The notes beneath the pieces are model-generated. The model saw only the letters and a list, made by a program, of their open reading frames with translations. It was not told the DNA's origin and made no database searches. DNA of 20,523 bases from JAPLDB01 sp964356415 (GTDB taxonomy: Bacteria; Bacteroidota; Bacteroidia; AKYH767-A; 2013-40CM-41-45). Every line of letters begins with the position of its first letter. Position 1 is the first letter of the stretch. The stretch is taken from positions 1-20,523 of the forward strand of contig CAYHHK010000072.1 in the NCBI GenBank assembly GCA_964356415.1, read 5' to 3'. Of this stretch, positions 8,361-16,450 are shown piece after piece. Position numbers and translations under genes: made by a program.

Positions 8361-11300
8361 ATGAACAAAATTTACTTTTTCCTGTTGTTGCTGTATTGCT
8401 TTTTGGTCCGTGCTGAGTATTCTTCTGGTCAGGTACTCATCAATGAAGTAATGTCTTCGAATTTCGGCTGCATGGCAAATGAAGACGGTCACTATGAAGA
8501 CTGGATTGAGCTCTACAATAATGGAACTTCTGCTGTGAATCTTTCTGGTTATGGTTTGAGCGATAATGCTGGCAAACTTTACAAGTTTACTTTTCCTTCT
8601 TACCTGCTTCCTGCCAATGATCATGTACTGATATTTGCTGATGATACCAATCTGACTGACATCGGAACGCATTGGGCTAGTGCTGTAAAGGCAGATGATA
8701 TATGGAGGTACAGAGCGAATACAACTGACCCGATCGATACCAACTGGCGAAATCTCTCATTCAATGAAACAGTGTGGAGTAGTGGTCAGGGAGGTTTCGG
8801 ATTTGGAGACGGAGATGATGCAACAATTACGCCTGTTTGCGCGTCCATCTTCATGAGGAAAACTTTTACAATCTCTGATACTTCCAAAATATTGGATGCC
8901 ATCTTCAATATTGATTACGATGATGGATTTGTTGCTTTCCTGAATGGAGTTGAAATCGCGAGAACAAATATTGAATTCCCGGGATCCAGACCGGCCTGGA
9001 GTACACTGGTGTACGGATCCCATGAAGCAGTTGGTTATCAAGGAATGACAATTGATTCATTTCATTTTGACCAAGCTTTTATCCGCAGCATCATCAGAAA
9101 TGGAACCAATGTGCTTGCAATCCAGGCGCACAACCGCGCGGCCAATGAAAGTGACATGTCTTGTATCGCTTACCTGCATTTCAGGATAAAAGATGCAACT
9201 GTGATGTTCAGTCCAACACCATCATGGTTTGCAAGTAACCTGCATCCAAAAAATTATTTTCATGCCTCATTCAAGTTGAGTCAGTCCGGTGAAACTGTTT
9301 ACCTGACAAATCCTTCCGGTGTTGTTGTTGACCAGATAGCCGTTCCTGCACTAAACCTTGACAATTCCTACGGACGAAATACGGATGCTGAAAATCTATG
9401 GAAGTATTTTGGATCTGCAACTCCTGATACAACAAACAATATTAGTACAGGTTACAGTGGCTATGCAACCATCCCGTTATTTTCTTTGCAGGGAGGATTT
9501 TATACAGGCACGCAAACGCTTACTCTTTCTACGTCATATGCCGGTGGAGTGATAAGGTATTCCACCAATGGAAATGTACCAACAGATGCATCGCCGGTTT
9601 ATACAACACCGCTAACGATCAATGCAACAACTTCTGTGCGGGCACGGGTATTCAGTCCTGCAAGTTTGCCAAGCCAGACTATTGCCAATACGTATTTCAT
9701 CAATCTGAATTGCATTTTGCCTGTCTATTCGCTCACTCTTGACTCAGCGGATCTGTGGGATTATAACAAAGGAATTTTTGTAAAAGGACCGAATGCCAGT
9801 CCGAATTCGCCTTACTTCGGCGCCAACTACTGGCAGGATTGGGAAAAATATGCTTCCGTTGAATTTTTTGATAAACAAAAAAACCGGGCATTTAAATTCA
9901 ATACTGGTTTGAGCATTACCGGAGGCTGGAGCAGGCGGTTTGACCAAAAATCACTGGAGATCAAACTCAGTGATAAATATGGCTTGTCGAAATTACAATA
10001 TGAAGTAATCCCCGATAAAAAGTGGATTGATAAATGGAATGATTTCCTGCTGCATACAACAGGAAACGACAGGGGCAAAGCGCACATGAGAGATCCTGTG
10101 ATGGAAAGGTTGATGAAAGGGACAAATTCTGATTATACTGCTTATGAACCATGCATAGTATATATAAATGGTGCTCTTTGGGGTATTTATTACTCTAAGG
10201 AGAATGATGACCATCACTTTGTAGAGGAAAATTATGGATACAGCAAATCTGAAATAGACCTCCTGAAGGAAAGTTATTTCTTTCCGGAAATTGAAGTGAA
10301 AGCAGGTTCTGATACTGCTTTCAGAACCATGCATAGTTATGCAAAATACAATTCCCCAACGACGTCGTCATTTTATGCTACTATGGACTCGATGATCGAC
10401 CTCAAAAACCAGGTGGACTACTTTGCTGCTGAATGCTACTATCCCAATGATGACTGGATGGGCGGGTCAAATAATAATTTAAAATTATGGCGTCCGAGAA
10501 TTGAGGGAGGAAGGTTCCGTTATATTTTGTATGACCTTGATTTCGGTTTTGGAATAGCGGGAACTGTAAGCAGCGATATTCTTGCAATTGCATTGAATCC
10601 AACGCCCCACAATTATAATAGTGATATATTTCAAAGCCTTTTGCAGAATGCACAATATAAAAACTACTTCATCAACCGCTATGCTGACCTGATCAATACA
10701 ATCTGGCAACAAAGCAACGTTATCAATGTGGTGAACACCTTCCGTGATTCCATGAGCTACGATATGCATTATCAGTATGATCGATGGGGAGGTGATACAA
10801 GTATCTGGAATAGCAATATTGCAACAATGCTTACTTTTAGCAATGGAAGGCCGGTTTATGCTCGCAACCAGATTCAAAATAATCTGGGAATGGCAGGACA
10901 GGTTACACTTACCCTTCAGGCGTCACCTGCCGGGGCAGGAAGAATTCAGATCAGTACCATCACCCCGCAAACATTACCATGGAGTGGTGTTTATTTTAAC
11001 GGAAACCCTGTCACTGTTACTGCGATTCCAAATCCCGGATATACTTTTGATCATTGGCATTCCAATGTTGCATTTACATCCAATGATACCAATCTTGCAG
11101 CATCAAGGAATTATACTGCTGATGATGTGATCACAGCATATTTCACAGGTTCATCAATTTCGCCACAGATTATTGTCAGTGAGATCAATTACAATTCAGA
11201 TTCAGCAACCAATGCGGGAGATTGGATTGAACTTCATAACATGACCTCATCCAAAATTGATATTTCAGGTTGGAAGATTCGCGATGACAATGATCACCAC

Positions 11301-13964
11301 GAATTTAATTTTCCGGTAACAACTACAATTGCTGCCCATGACTATCTCGTTATTGCTGAAGACACGACAAAGTTCAGGATACAGCATCCTTCAATTACAA
11401 ATGTGATTGGACAAACCGGTTTCAACCTGAGTGATGGGGGAGACCTGATTCGTTTGTTAAAATACAATGATTCACTTTTTCTTTCTCTTGAATATAGTGA
11501 CATTGCACCATGGGCAACAGCTGCCGACGGTGAAGGTTACACATTGGAATTGCGCGACTCGACAGGCGACTTTAATGATGGGAACAATTGGTTTGCCGGA
11601 TGTCCCGGTGGTTCTCCCGGTAAGGCATATGCGCCAACCGTTGCTGCATTTACTGCTTCTAGGGCTACCACTATTTGTCAGGGTGACACCTTGATTCTGA
11701 CTGCAAACACTGCAAGTGGAAATCAGTACCAGTGGATTCATAGCAATGTTGCTATAAGTGGAGCTACAGGTTTTTCATACCAGCCTGCATTAAGTGGTAC
11801 CTATACGGTTTCTGTTACAAACAACGGATGTACAGCTGTTTCTGATTCAGTGATCGTTACTATCAATTCTGTTTCAGCAAATCCTGTTACATCTTCAGCA
11901 TCAAGGTGTGGAAATGGCAGTGTGACACTTTCGGCTACCGCTACCGATTCGGTGCGATGGTTTATTTCTCAAAATGTCCTTGTAGGTACGGGACCAACTT
12001 TTACAACTCCTTCACTTACGCAGAGTACCATTTATTATGCACAGGCAGGTACTGTTTGTCCAAGCCAGTTGATTCCTGATACGGTAACCATCAATGCAAT
12101 TCCGACAATGCCCGTTGTTACCAATAAAAATGTATGCGGACATGGCGTAATGACTTTGAAGGCAACATCGAATGGGGTGATCAGATGGTATGATGCACCA
12201 AACGGAAATTTAATTGTAACAGGTGATTCATTGGTTACGCCCGACCTTACACAGACGACTAATTATTATGCTCAGTCAGGTGATATTTGTATAAGCGGTT
12301 TTGTTACGGCTACGGCAACGGTGAATCCTTTCTCGGCAGTTCCTGTTTCAAACAGTGTAAGCAGGTGCGATGAAGGCGTTCTTATACTTAATGGTAATGC
12401 GTCTGATACCATTTATTGGTACGATAGTCCTAACGGAATGCTCATCAATACCGGTGTGTCATTTCAGACTCCTTCACTCAGTTCAACAGTTACATATTAT
12501 TTAAGAGCTGGTTCCGTGTGTCCGAGTAATTATATTTCAGTTCAGGCAATCATCAGTACAACTACACCTGATCCTGTTGTTCCCGGTCAGAGTCACTGCG
12601 GATCAGGAAGTGTGACGCTTACTGCTAGTGCAACCGATACTGTCAGGTGGTATGATTCACCAAATGGAAATCTTTTGTTTACCGGAAATACTTTTGTTAC
12701 GCCTCCACTAAATCTGAGCACTACTTATTTTGTAACGTCAGGCACAGAATGTGTCAGTAATGAAGTCGCCGCTGAAGCAACAATCAATACAGTATCTGCT
12801 GATCCTATTGTTACAGATTCTTCAAGATGTGGAGCTGGTACTCTATTATTGTCGGCTCAGGCAATTGAGACTGTGCAGTGGTACGATTCGCCGGGCGGAA
12901 ACCTTTTATTTACCGGTGAAAATTTTACAACACCTTCCGTTACGCAGACAACAACATATTATGCGCAGGCAAGTGGAGTTTGTCCGGGGAATTTTATTCC
13001 GGTACAGGCAATTATTCATGCCATCCCACAGGATGTAGTAGCCGCTGACCAGAGCCGCTGTGGATCAGGAAACATCACTTTGAATGCAACCTCCGGTGAT
13101 TCAATACAATGGTATGATGCTCCTAACGGAAACGTCCTCGATACCGGAGTCAGTTTTACAACTTCTGTCATCACCCAGACAACAACATATTATGTCAGGA
13201 GTCAGTCTATTTGTCCGGGTAATTATGTCGCCGTGCAGGCAATCATCAATGGACTTCCTGCAGATCCTGCCGTTATACCGGGAAGTACTTGTGGCCCGGG
13301 AACAGTCGTTCTGATTGCTTCTTCACCGGATACAATCAAATGGTATGATACACCGAATGGATCATTGATGGGAATCGGAATTACTTATCAAACCCAAACT
13401 TTAAATATAACAACGACTTTCTTTGCTTCTGCATCTAACGGTTGTCAGGGTAATTTCATTCCTGTGAATGCCAATGTGTTTTCAATTCCGCAATTTTCAC
13501 TTGGCAATGACACCATCATTGAAAGTGGTAGTTCTGTAACAATGGATGCAGGTTCCGGCTTTGCATCTTATATTTGGAATACTGGTGAAACAACGCAGAC
13601 TGCCATTGCCAATTCTACAGGAAATTACTGGGTTACCGTTACCGACTTGAATGGTTGTTCTGTCACAGACACCATACAGGTGCTGGTTACAGTGGATGTT
13701 CAGCCTTATGTTATCTCTGAAGGCGTGCTCATTTATCCCAACCCTACGCAGTCAAAGCTGAGCATTAGTTTTGTTAATGGTACGGCAGAAGACATATTTC
13801 TCCGCCTGGTTGACAGCAATGGTAAATTGATATGGAGCGATTTTTCTATCAATGAAAAGCGTGTGATAAGGACAATCGATCTGGAACAGTATTCGAAGGG
13901 CATTTATGTTTTGCAGATTGCCACACCGAAGAAAAAGAGTGAGTATAAAGTTATACTGAAATAA
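8361..13964 (+). CDS. Giant T9SS surface protein with lamin-tail, CotH kinase-like and Ig-like repeat domains
   Basis: An 1867-residue secreted protein. After a signal peptide (hydrophobic to about residue 17) it has a lamin-tail domain (about 24-95 and 295-360) interrupted by a jelly-roll module with DDGFVAFLNGVEIART. A chitobiase/hexosaminidase C-terminal-like domain (about 370-448) and a CotH-like domain (about 455-800, with SLEIKLSDKYG, TGNDRGKAHMRD and YDLDFGFG at 724-730) follow. Then come an InlB-like strand region (about 844-930), a second lamin-tail domain (about 931-1040), an Ig domain, seven 77-residue Ig-like repeats (about 1171-1705), an SprB-like module (SLGNDTIIESG) and a T9SS tail (IYPNPTQSKLSISF). 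CotH relatives are atypical protein kinases in spore formers; activity here is not established. The role is probably surface structure or adhesion. The gene is monocistronic, with a hairpin after the stop. Confidence 0.94.
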   Translation: MNKIYFFLLLLYCFLVRAEYSSGQVLINEVMSSNFGCMANEDGHYEDWIELYNNGTSAVNLSGYGLSDNAGKLYKFTFPSYLLPANDHVLIFADDTNLTDIGTHWASAVKADDIWRYRANTTDPIDTNWRNLSFNETVWSSGQGGFGFGDGDDATITPVCASIFMRKTFTISDTSKILDAIFNIDYDDGFVAFLNGVEIARTNIEFPGSRPAWSTLVYGSHEAVGYQGMTIDSFHFDQAFIRSIIRNGTNVLAIQAHNRAANESDMSCIAYLHFRIKDATVMFSPTPSWFASNLHPKNYFHASFKLSQSGETVYLTNPSGVVVDQIAVPALNLDNSYGRNTDAENLWKYFGSATPDTTNNISTGYSGYATIPLFSLQGGFYTGTQTLTLSTSYAGGVIRYSTNGNVPTDASPVYTTPLTINATTSVRARVFSPASLPSQTIANTYFINLNCILPVYSLTLDSADLWDYNKGIFVKGPNASPNSPYFGANYWQDWEKYASVEFFDKQKNRAFKFNTGLSITGGWSRRFDQKSLEIKLSDKYGLSKLQYEVIPDKKWIDKWNDFLLHTTGNDRGKAHMRDPVMERLMKGTNSDYTAYEPCIVYINGALWGIYYSKENDDHHFVEENYGYSKSEIDLLKESYFFPEIEVKAGSDTAFRTMHSYAKYNSPTTSSFYATMDSMIDLKNQVDYFAAECYYPNDDWMGGSNNNLKLWRPRIEGGRFRYILYDLDFGFGIAGTVSSDILAIALNPTPHNYNSDIFQSLLQNAQYKNYFINRYADLINTIWQQSNVINVVNTFRDSMSYDMHYQYDRWGGDTSIWNSNIATMLTFSNGRPVYARNQIQNNLGMAGQVTLTLQASPAGAGRIQISTITPQTLPWSGVYFNGNPVTVTAIPNPGYTFDHWHSNVAFTSNDTNLAASRNYTADDVITAYFTGSSISPQIIVSEINYNSDSATNAGDWIELHNMTSSKIDISGWKIRDDNDHHEFNFPVTTTIAAHDYLVIAEDTTKFRIQHPSITNVIGQTGFNLSDGGDLIRLLKYNDSLFLSLEYSDIAPWATAADGEGYTLELRDSTGDFNDGNNWFAGCPGGSPGKAYAPTVAAFTASRATTICQGDTLILTANTASGNQYQWIHSNVAISGATGFSYQPALSGTYTVSVTNNGCTAVSDSVIVTINSVSANPVTSSASRCGNGSVTLSATATDSVRWFISQNVLVGTGPTFTTPSLTQSTIYYAQAGTVCPSQLIPDTVTINAIPTMPVVTNKNVCGHGVMTLKATSNGVIRWYDAPNGNLIVTGDSLVTPDLTQTTNYYAQSGDICISGFVTATATVNPFSAVPVSNSVSRCDEGVLILNGNASDTIYWYDSPNGMLINTGVSFQTPSLSSTVTYYLRAGSVCPSNYISVQAIISTTTPDPVVPGQSHCGSGSVTLTASATDTVRWYDSPNGNLLFTGNTFVTPPLNLSTTYFVTSGTECVSNEVAAEATINTVSADPIVTDSSRCGAGTLLLSAQAIETVQWYDSPGGNLLFTGENFTTPSVTQTTTYYAQASGVCPGNFIPVQAIIHAIPQDVVAADQSRCGSGNITLNATSGDSIQWYDAPNGNVLDTGVSFTTSVITQTTTYYVRSQSICPGNYVAVQAIINGLPADPAVIPGSTCGPGTVVLIASSPDTIKWYDTPNGSLMGIGITYQTQTLNITTTFFASASNGCQGNFIPVNANVFSIPQFSLGNDTIIESGSSVTMDAGSGFASYIWNTGETTQTAIANSTGNYWVTVTDLNGCSVTDTIQVLVTVDVQPYVISEGVLIYPNPTQSKLSISFVNGTAEDIFLRLVDSNGKLIWSDFSINEKRVIRTIDLEQYSKGIYVLQIATPKKKSEYKVILK
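11871..13482 (+). repeat. Seven tandem 77-codon Ig-like repeats in the giant surface protein
   Basis: Each unit begins with a Pro-Val-like strand followed by a conserved Cys, usually RCGxG. It continues with a strand ending in W(Y/F) and D(A/S)PNG, then a TTxYYAQ-like strand and a second Cys. The marker Cys codons lie at 11907, 12135, 12366, 12597, 12828, 13059 and 13290. The spacings are therefore 228 bp once and then 231 bp five times. The units have diverged at DNA level, so they are old duplications under selection for fold. Confidence 0.92.
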
Positions 13965-13992
13965 GTGCATAAAGACTGAAGTGAAATAATAA

Positions 13993-14033
13993 GAGCCGTT
14001 CTTAATCCTTTTAATCGCAGGATGGAACGGCTC
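13993..14033. terminator. Hairpin between convergent genes, candidate bidirectional terminator
   Basis: GAGCCGTTC (13993-14001) pairs perfectly with GAACGGCTC (14025-14033). Inside it, ATCCT (14005-14009) pairs with AGGAT (14019-14023) around a 9-nt loop. It lies 28 bp after the surface-protein stop and 25 bp from the stop of the convergent Spy-like gene. The flank is T-rich in the minus-strand reading direction (TTATTATTTC) but has no long T run for the plus strand. Confidence 0.65.
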
Positions 14034-14058
14034 CTTAACTTAACACACCACAAAAAAA

Positions 14059-14559
14059 CTATTTTCCTATTGCCCTTTTTTTCTCCATACGGTCATGCTT
14101 CATTTCCTGCCTGTTTTCTTTGATGCGATCTAAAAGTTCGCGCTTAAAATCTTCTTCTGCACGATATAGTTTGGCTACCTTTTTAATCGGCAGCACCTGC
14201 TTAAATTGGCTGTGGTATTTTTTTAACAGATCGAGTTCATGCTGACGGAAACCAAGTTCTGAATCAACCGCTTTTTCTACATCTTTCTCAGGCATCTCGT
14301 CGAAATTCATTTTTGCATTTACTAAATTCTCCCTGCGTGACTTGCGAAGTACCTCCAACTCATCCTGGTATTTGTTATAGACAGGCCAGAAAACTTTTGC
14401 TTCTTCAGGAGTCAGATTCAATCGTTGGGTGAGAAAACCAACTTTCATCGCTTCCACACGCTCGCGTGCCGGTCTTGGAGGGCCTTCACCGGGCGGTGGA
14501 TGTTGCGCGAAAAGCGTGGTTGAACAAAATATAAGGAATGCAAAGAGGTGGTTTTTCAT
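14059..14559 (-). CDS. Spy/CpxP-like periplasmic protein of an ECF sigma operon
   Basis: A 166-residue exported protein with a signal peptide ending near TTLFAQ (about residue 19), a short proline-rich segment and a mostly charged helical body. The phrase LNLTPEEAKVFWPVYNKY (about 48-64) is the LTxxQ-like motif of Spy/CpxP-type periplasmic chaperones and heavy-metal-sensor-like proteins. The family binds unfolded or stress-modified envelope proteins; the role here is inferred. It is the last gene of a three-gene unit, starting 11 bp after the stop of the membrane protein gene, with the sigma factor gene first. That arrangement suggests it is a target or feedback partner of the sigma factor. 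Confidence 0.75.
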   Translation of the reverse strand: MKNHLFAFLIFCSTTLFAQHPPPGEGPPRPARERVEAMKVGFLTQRLNLTPEEAKVFWPVYNKYQDELEVLRKSRRENLVNAKMNFDEMPEKDVEKAVDSELGFRQHELDLLKKYHSQFKQVLPIKKVAKLYRAEEDFKRELLDRIKENRQEMKHDRMEKKRAIGK

Positions 14560-14570
14560 TTGAGGTGTAA

Positions 14571-15179
14571 TTATAATTGATCAGCTATTGAATTCAGGTC
14601 TATATCGTTATCGAGTAGGTAATTTTCCATTCCCTCTTCCTGAAATTCTATCTCCACTGAAGTTTGTTGCGCATACAGATCTGCAAGATCCGATTCATCA
14701 AGCTGCTGCAAATAAGCTGCATCCAATTGTTCTGATTCAGGAGCTTGTTGCGCGGCGTACTCAACTCTTACAGTTCTGGTAAAATAAAGTGTGCTAAATA
14801 AGACAACAAGAGCAACAGAAGCAAACGTTAGTGCATACTTTGTTGCAGGACGGGAAAGAATTCCTGATATCCATCCGGAAACAGTAAACCCTTTTGAATT
14901 GAGGTCAATGATCCTTTGCTGAACAATTGTTGGTAAAGAATCAAAATAGCATGCAGGAACTTTAAATGGATTTTCGGATGATGTAGTTTCAAAATCAGGT
15001 AGTGATTCTATTTTTTTCATCACATCTGAATTCAATGATTCAAAATAACCTTCGGGAGTGGCAAACGGATTTCCGGATTGACCTTCAGCAATGCCTTTTT
15101 TGATTCCGGCAAGTGTTGGAGCAATCTTATCCAGTTCATAGTCCCCGGATTGTCCGCTATTTTTTAGGTTATTGTTCAT
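14571..15179 (-). CDS. Single-pass membrane protein, probable anti-sigma factor
   Basis: A 202-residue protein with a cytoplasmic-looking N-terminal half, one transmembrane helix (about 115-133, YALTFASVALVVLFSTLYF) and an acidic C-terminal part of about 65 residues. The N-terminal half holds a duplicated motif, NPFATPEGYF at 37-46 and NPFKVPACYF at 70-79. There is no zinc-finger anti-sigma motif. The call rests on topology and on position between an ECF sigma gene (42 bp upstream) and a Spy-like gene (11 bp downstream). Small membrane proteins with the NPF-P-YF pattern recur in such Bacteroidota operons. The function is inferred, not shown. Confidence 0.65.
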   Translation of the reverse strand: MNNNLKNSGQSGDYELDKIAPTLAGIKKGIAEGQSGNPFATPEGYFESLNSDVMKKIESLPDFETTSSENPFKVPACYFDSLPTIVQQRIIDLNSKGFTVSGWISGILSRPATKYALTFASVALVVLFSTLYFTRTVRVEYAAQQAPESEQLDAAYLQQLDESDLADLYAQQTSVEIEFQEEGMENYLLDNDIDLNSIADQL

Positions 15180-15221
15180 TTGTTTAAAATCTGTGTTTTG
15201 AGCTTTTTTTCAAGCAAAGGT

Positions 15222-15770
15222 TTAACGTACTGTGAGGTATTTTTCGAGTTTCTTGACTGCATGGTGATAGCTGGCTTTCAATGCTCCTGTTGTAAGGTTA
15301 AGAATAGCTGCAATTTCTTCGTATTTGAGGCCATCGAAGTATTTCATGTTAAAAATGATCCTTTGCTGGGTTGGCAGTTTCAGGACAGCTTGTTGCAGTT
15401 TCAGCATGATCTTATCACCTGTAAAATTGGGATCACCGGAAAGATTGTTAGAAAGCTCATGTTCAACGTCAGCGATAGGGACAAAGAATCTTTTTCTTTT
15501 GTTATTGATAAAGGTAATGGATTCATTTGTGGCGATGCGGTAAAGCCAGGTGTATAGTTGTGAATCTTCCCGGAATTTATCAAGTGCTTTCCACACCTTA
15601 ATAAAAACATTCTGCACCACATCATTGGCATCGTCATGGTCAATTACGATTCTTCTGATATGCCAGTATAACCGTTGCTGGTACTTCCGCATCAGCAGGT
15701 TGAATGCATAACTCTTCGTGTCTTCCTGGCGGAATTTTTCTAGGAGTTCCTGGTCTGTGTACTCAGTCAT
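15222..15770 (-). CDS. ECF-type RNA polymerase sigma factor
   Basis: A 182-residue sigma-70-family protein with only regions 2 and 4, as expected for ECF sigmas. Region 2 spans about 24-93 and includes DDANDVVQNVFIKVW (46-60, core binding) and the TWLYRIATNESI segment (-10 recognition). Region 4 spans about 125-178, with LPTQQRIIFNMKYFDGL and the helix-turn-helix YEEIAAILNLTTGALKASYHHA. It directs transcription of a small regulon, probably including its own operon. The ATG at 15770 fits the family start. The purine-rich tract at 15796-15920 lies directly upstream, where the promoter should be, and no TAnnTTTG box was found there. Confidence 0.95.
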   Translation of the reverse strand: MTEYTDQELLEKFRQEDTKSYAFNLLMRKYQQRLYWHIRRIVIDHDDANDVVQNVFIKVWKALDKFREDSQLYTWLYRIATNESITFINNKRKRFFVPIADVEHELSNNLSGDPNFTGDKIMLKLQQAVLKLPTQQRIIFNMKYFDGLKYEEIAAILNLTTGALKASYHHAVKKLEKYLTVR

Positions 15771-15795
15771 GTTCTATGCTATTTCTCAGAGTTCA

Positions 15796-15920
15796 GGGGA
15801 AGAAGAGAGTGGGGGATGGGGAGACAGGGAGAAGGGGTGAGAGGGAGAGTGGGAGAAGTGTGAATGGGAGAGTGGGTGAGAGGGAGAAAGGTGAGGTGGA
15901 GAAACGGAGAGCGAGTGAGA
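15796..15920. repeat. Low-complexity purine tract with many G runs
   Basis: About 125 bp consist almost only of G and A on the plus strand, with imperfect repeated words such as GGGTGAGAGGGAGA at 15835-15848 and 15874-15887. Eleven runs of three or more G occur. The segment 15811-15837 meets the G3+N1-7 quadruplex pattern (ggggg, gggg, ggg and gggg with loops of 2, 5 and 4 nt). It sits 25 bp upstream of the sigma gene start and downstream of the four-helix-bundle gene. Short open frames through it are artefacts of composition. Confidence 0.85.
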
Positions 15921-15965
15921 TTTCATTATAACTTTAGGTTAAGAACGCAATTGACTGAGTGTCGT

Positions 15966-15977
15966 TCAATTGGAAAT
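15966..15977 (+). repeat. 12-bp direct repeat, left copy
   Basis: TCAATTGGAAAT recurs exactly at 16386-16397. This copy is 8 bp beyond the stop of the four-helix-bundle gene, which ends at 15986 on the minus strand. The two copies bracket the gene closely, as would footprints of insertion or recombination. Confidence 0.6.
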
Positions 15978-15985
15978 ATTCTTGT

Positions 15986-16373
15986 TTATTTCTTTTTTAT
16001 TTTCCATTTGTCAGGATTATCAATCATACGTACCAGCATTCCAATTACGTTTTCATATCTCAGTTCCAGTTGAAGGAACAATTCAGGAGAAATATATCCG
16101 CACTCTTTTGCAAACATCAATGAAATTTGTGACTCACATGCTTCGGTTTCACAATCGCTCAACTTGGCAACGAATGCAGCAGGGGTATCTTCTTTTTCGC
16201 CAGGCTTCACCAAGGTTTAAGCAAACAGATCTAGATGATCGTCGCACCTGATCAGTAAGAGAATATCTTTCTTCTGTCGGAAATTTCTTTGTCAGCTGAA
16301 AAATCTCCATTGCTAAGCGAAAAGCTTCATTAAAAACACGGAGTTCTTTGTAAGAATCGATCTTCTCAGCCAT
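15986..16373 (-). pseudogene. Four-helix-bundle protein (23S rRNA intervening-sequence family), one-base frameshift
   Basis: Two overlapping frames form one protein of about 128 residues, normal for this family. The first (16373-16149) runs MAEKIDSYKELRVFNEAFRL, a TDQVRRSSRSVCLNLGEAW helix and RKRRYP, then goes out of frame. The second supplies AAFVAKLSDCETEACESQIS and the rest to KKK. Removing one C from the CCCC run on the coding strand (plus-strand G run 16182-16185) restores YPAAFVAKL. The total span of 388 nt is one more than 129 codons. Relatives occur as ORFs in 23S rRNA intervening sequences, as stand-alone genes in Bacteroidota and as Avd accessory proteins of diversity-generating retroelements. 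No reverse transcriptase is near. It may be truly broken, or the G-run length may be a sequencing error. Confidence 0.85.
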
Positions 16374-16385
16374 TTGTACAAATTG

Positions 16386-16397
16386 TCAATTGGAAAT
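16386..16397 (+). repeat. 12-bp direct repeat, right copy
   Basis: TCAATTGGAAAT is identical to 15966-15977. It lies 12 bp upstream of the four-helix-bundle start at 16373. Its first part overlaps GTCAATTG (16385-16392), the inverted partner of CAATTGAC at 15948-15955. Confidence 0.6.
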
Positions 16398-16420
16398 TCA
16401 CCCGTCACCCTTTCTCCCGA

Positions 16421-16432
16421 TCTCCGTTTCTC
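16421..16432. repeat. 12-bp inverted repeat partner of 15899-15910
   Basis: TCTCCGTTTCTC is the exact reverse complement of GAGAAACGGAGA at 15899-15910. A nearby CACCCTTTCTCCC (16406-16416 region) resembles the inverse of GGGAGAAAGGTG at 15882-15893. Together they put pyrimidine-rich sequence on the right of the gene and purine-rich sequence on the left. Confidence 0.6.
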
Positions 16433-16450
16433 ACATTCGCCGAATGCAAT

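Noticed and set aside
9744..10877. Several overlapping minus-strand frames opposite the CotH region
   Set aside because: They are out-of-phase shadows of a strongly supported gene, with low-complexity or implausible products.
12751..13314. Plus-strand frames within the 77-residue repeats
   Set aside because: They are alternate-frame readings of repetitive coding DNA, and their Leu/Gln/Arg-rich products reflect codon composition.
11871..13482. CRISPR-like periodicity
   Set aside because: The 231-bp period is in frame with a protein, the units are diverged, and there are no 25-40-bp identical repeats with unique spacers.
15704..16073. Short plus-strand frames through the purine tract
   Set aside because: Gly/Glu/Arg-rich translations come from the GA composition, and the frames run opposite the sigma and four-helix-bundle genes.
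15986..16373. Diversity-generating retroelement, based on the Avd-like four-helix bundle
   Set aside because: No reverse transcriptase gene and no template/variable repeat pair were found in the window.
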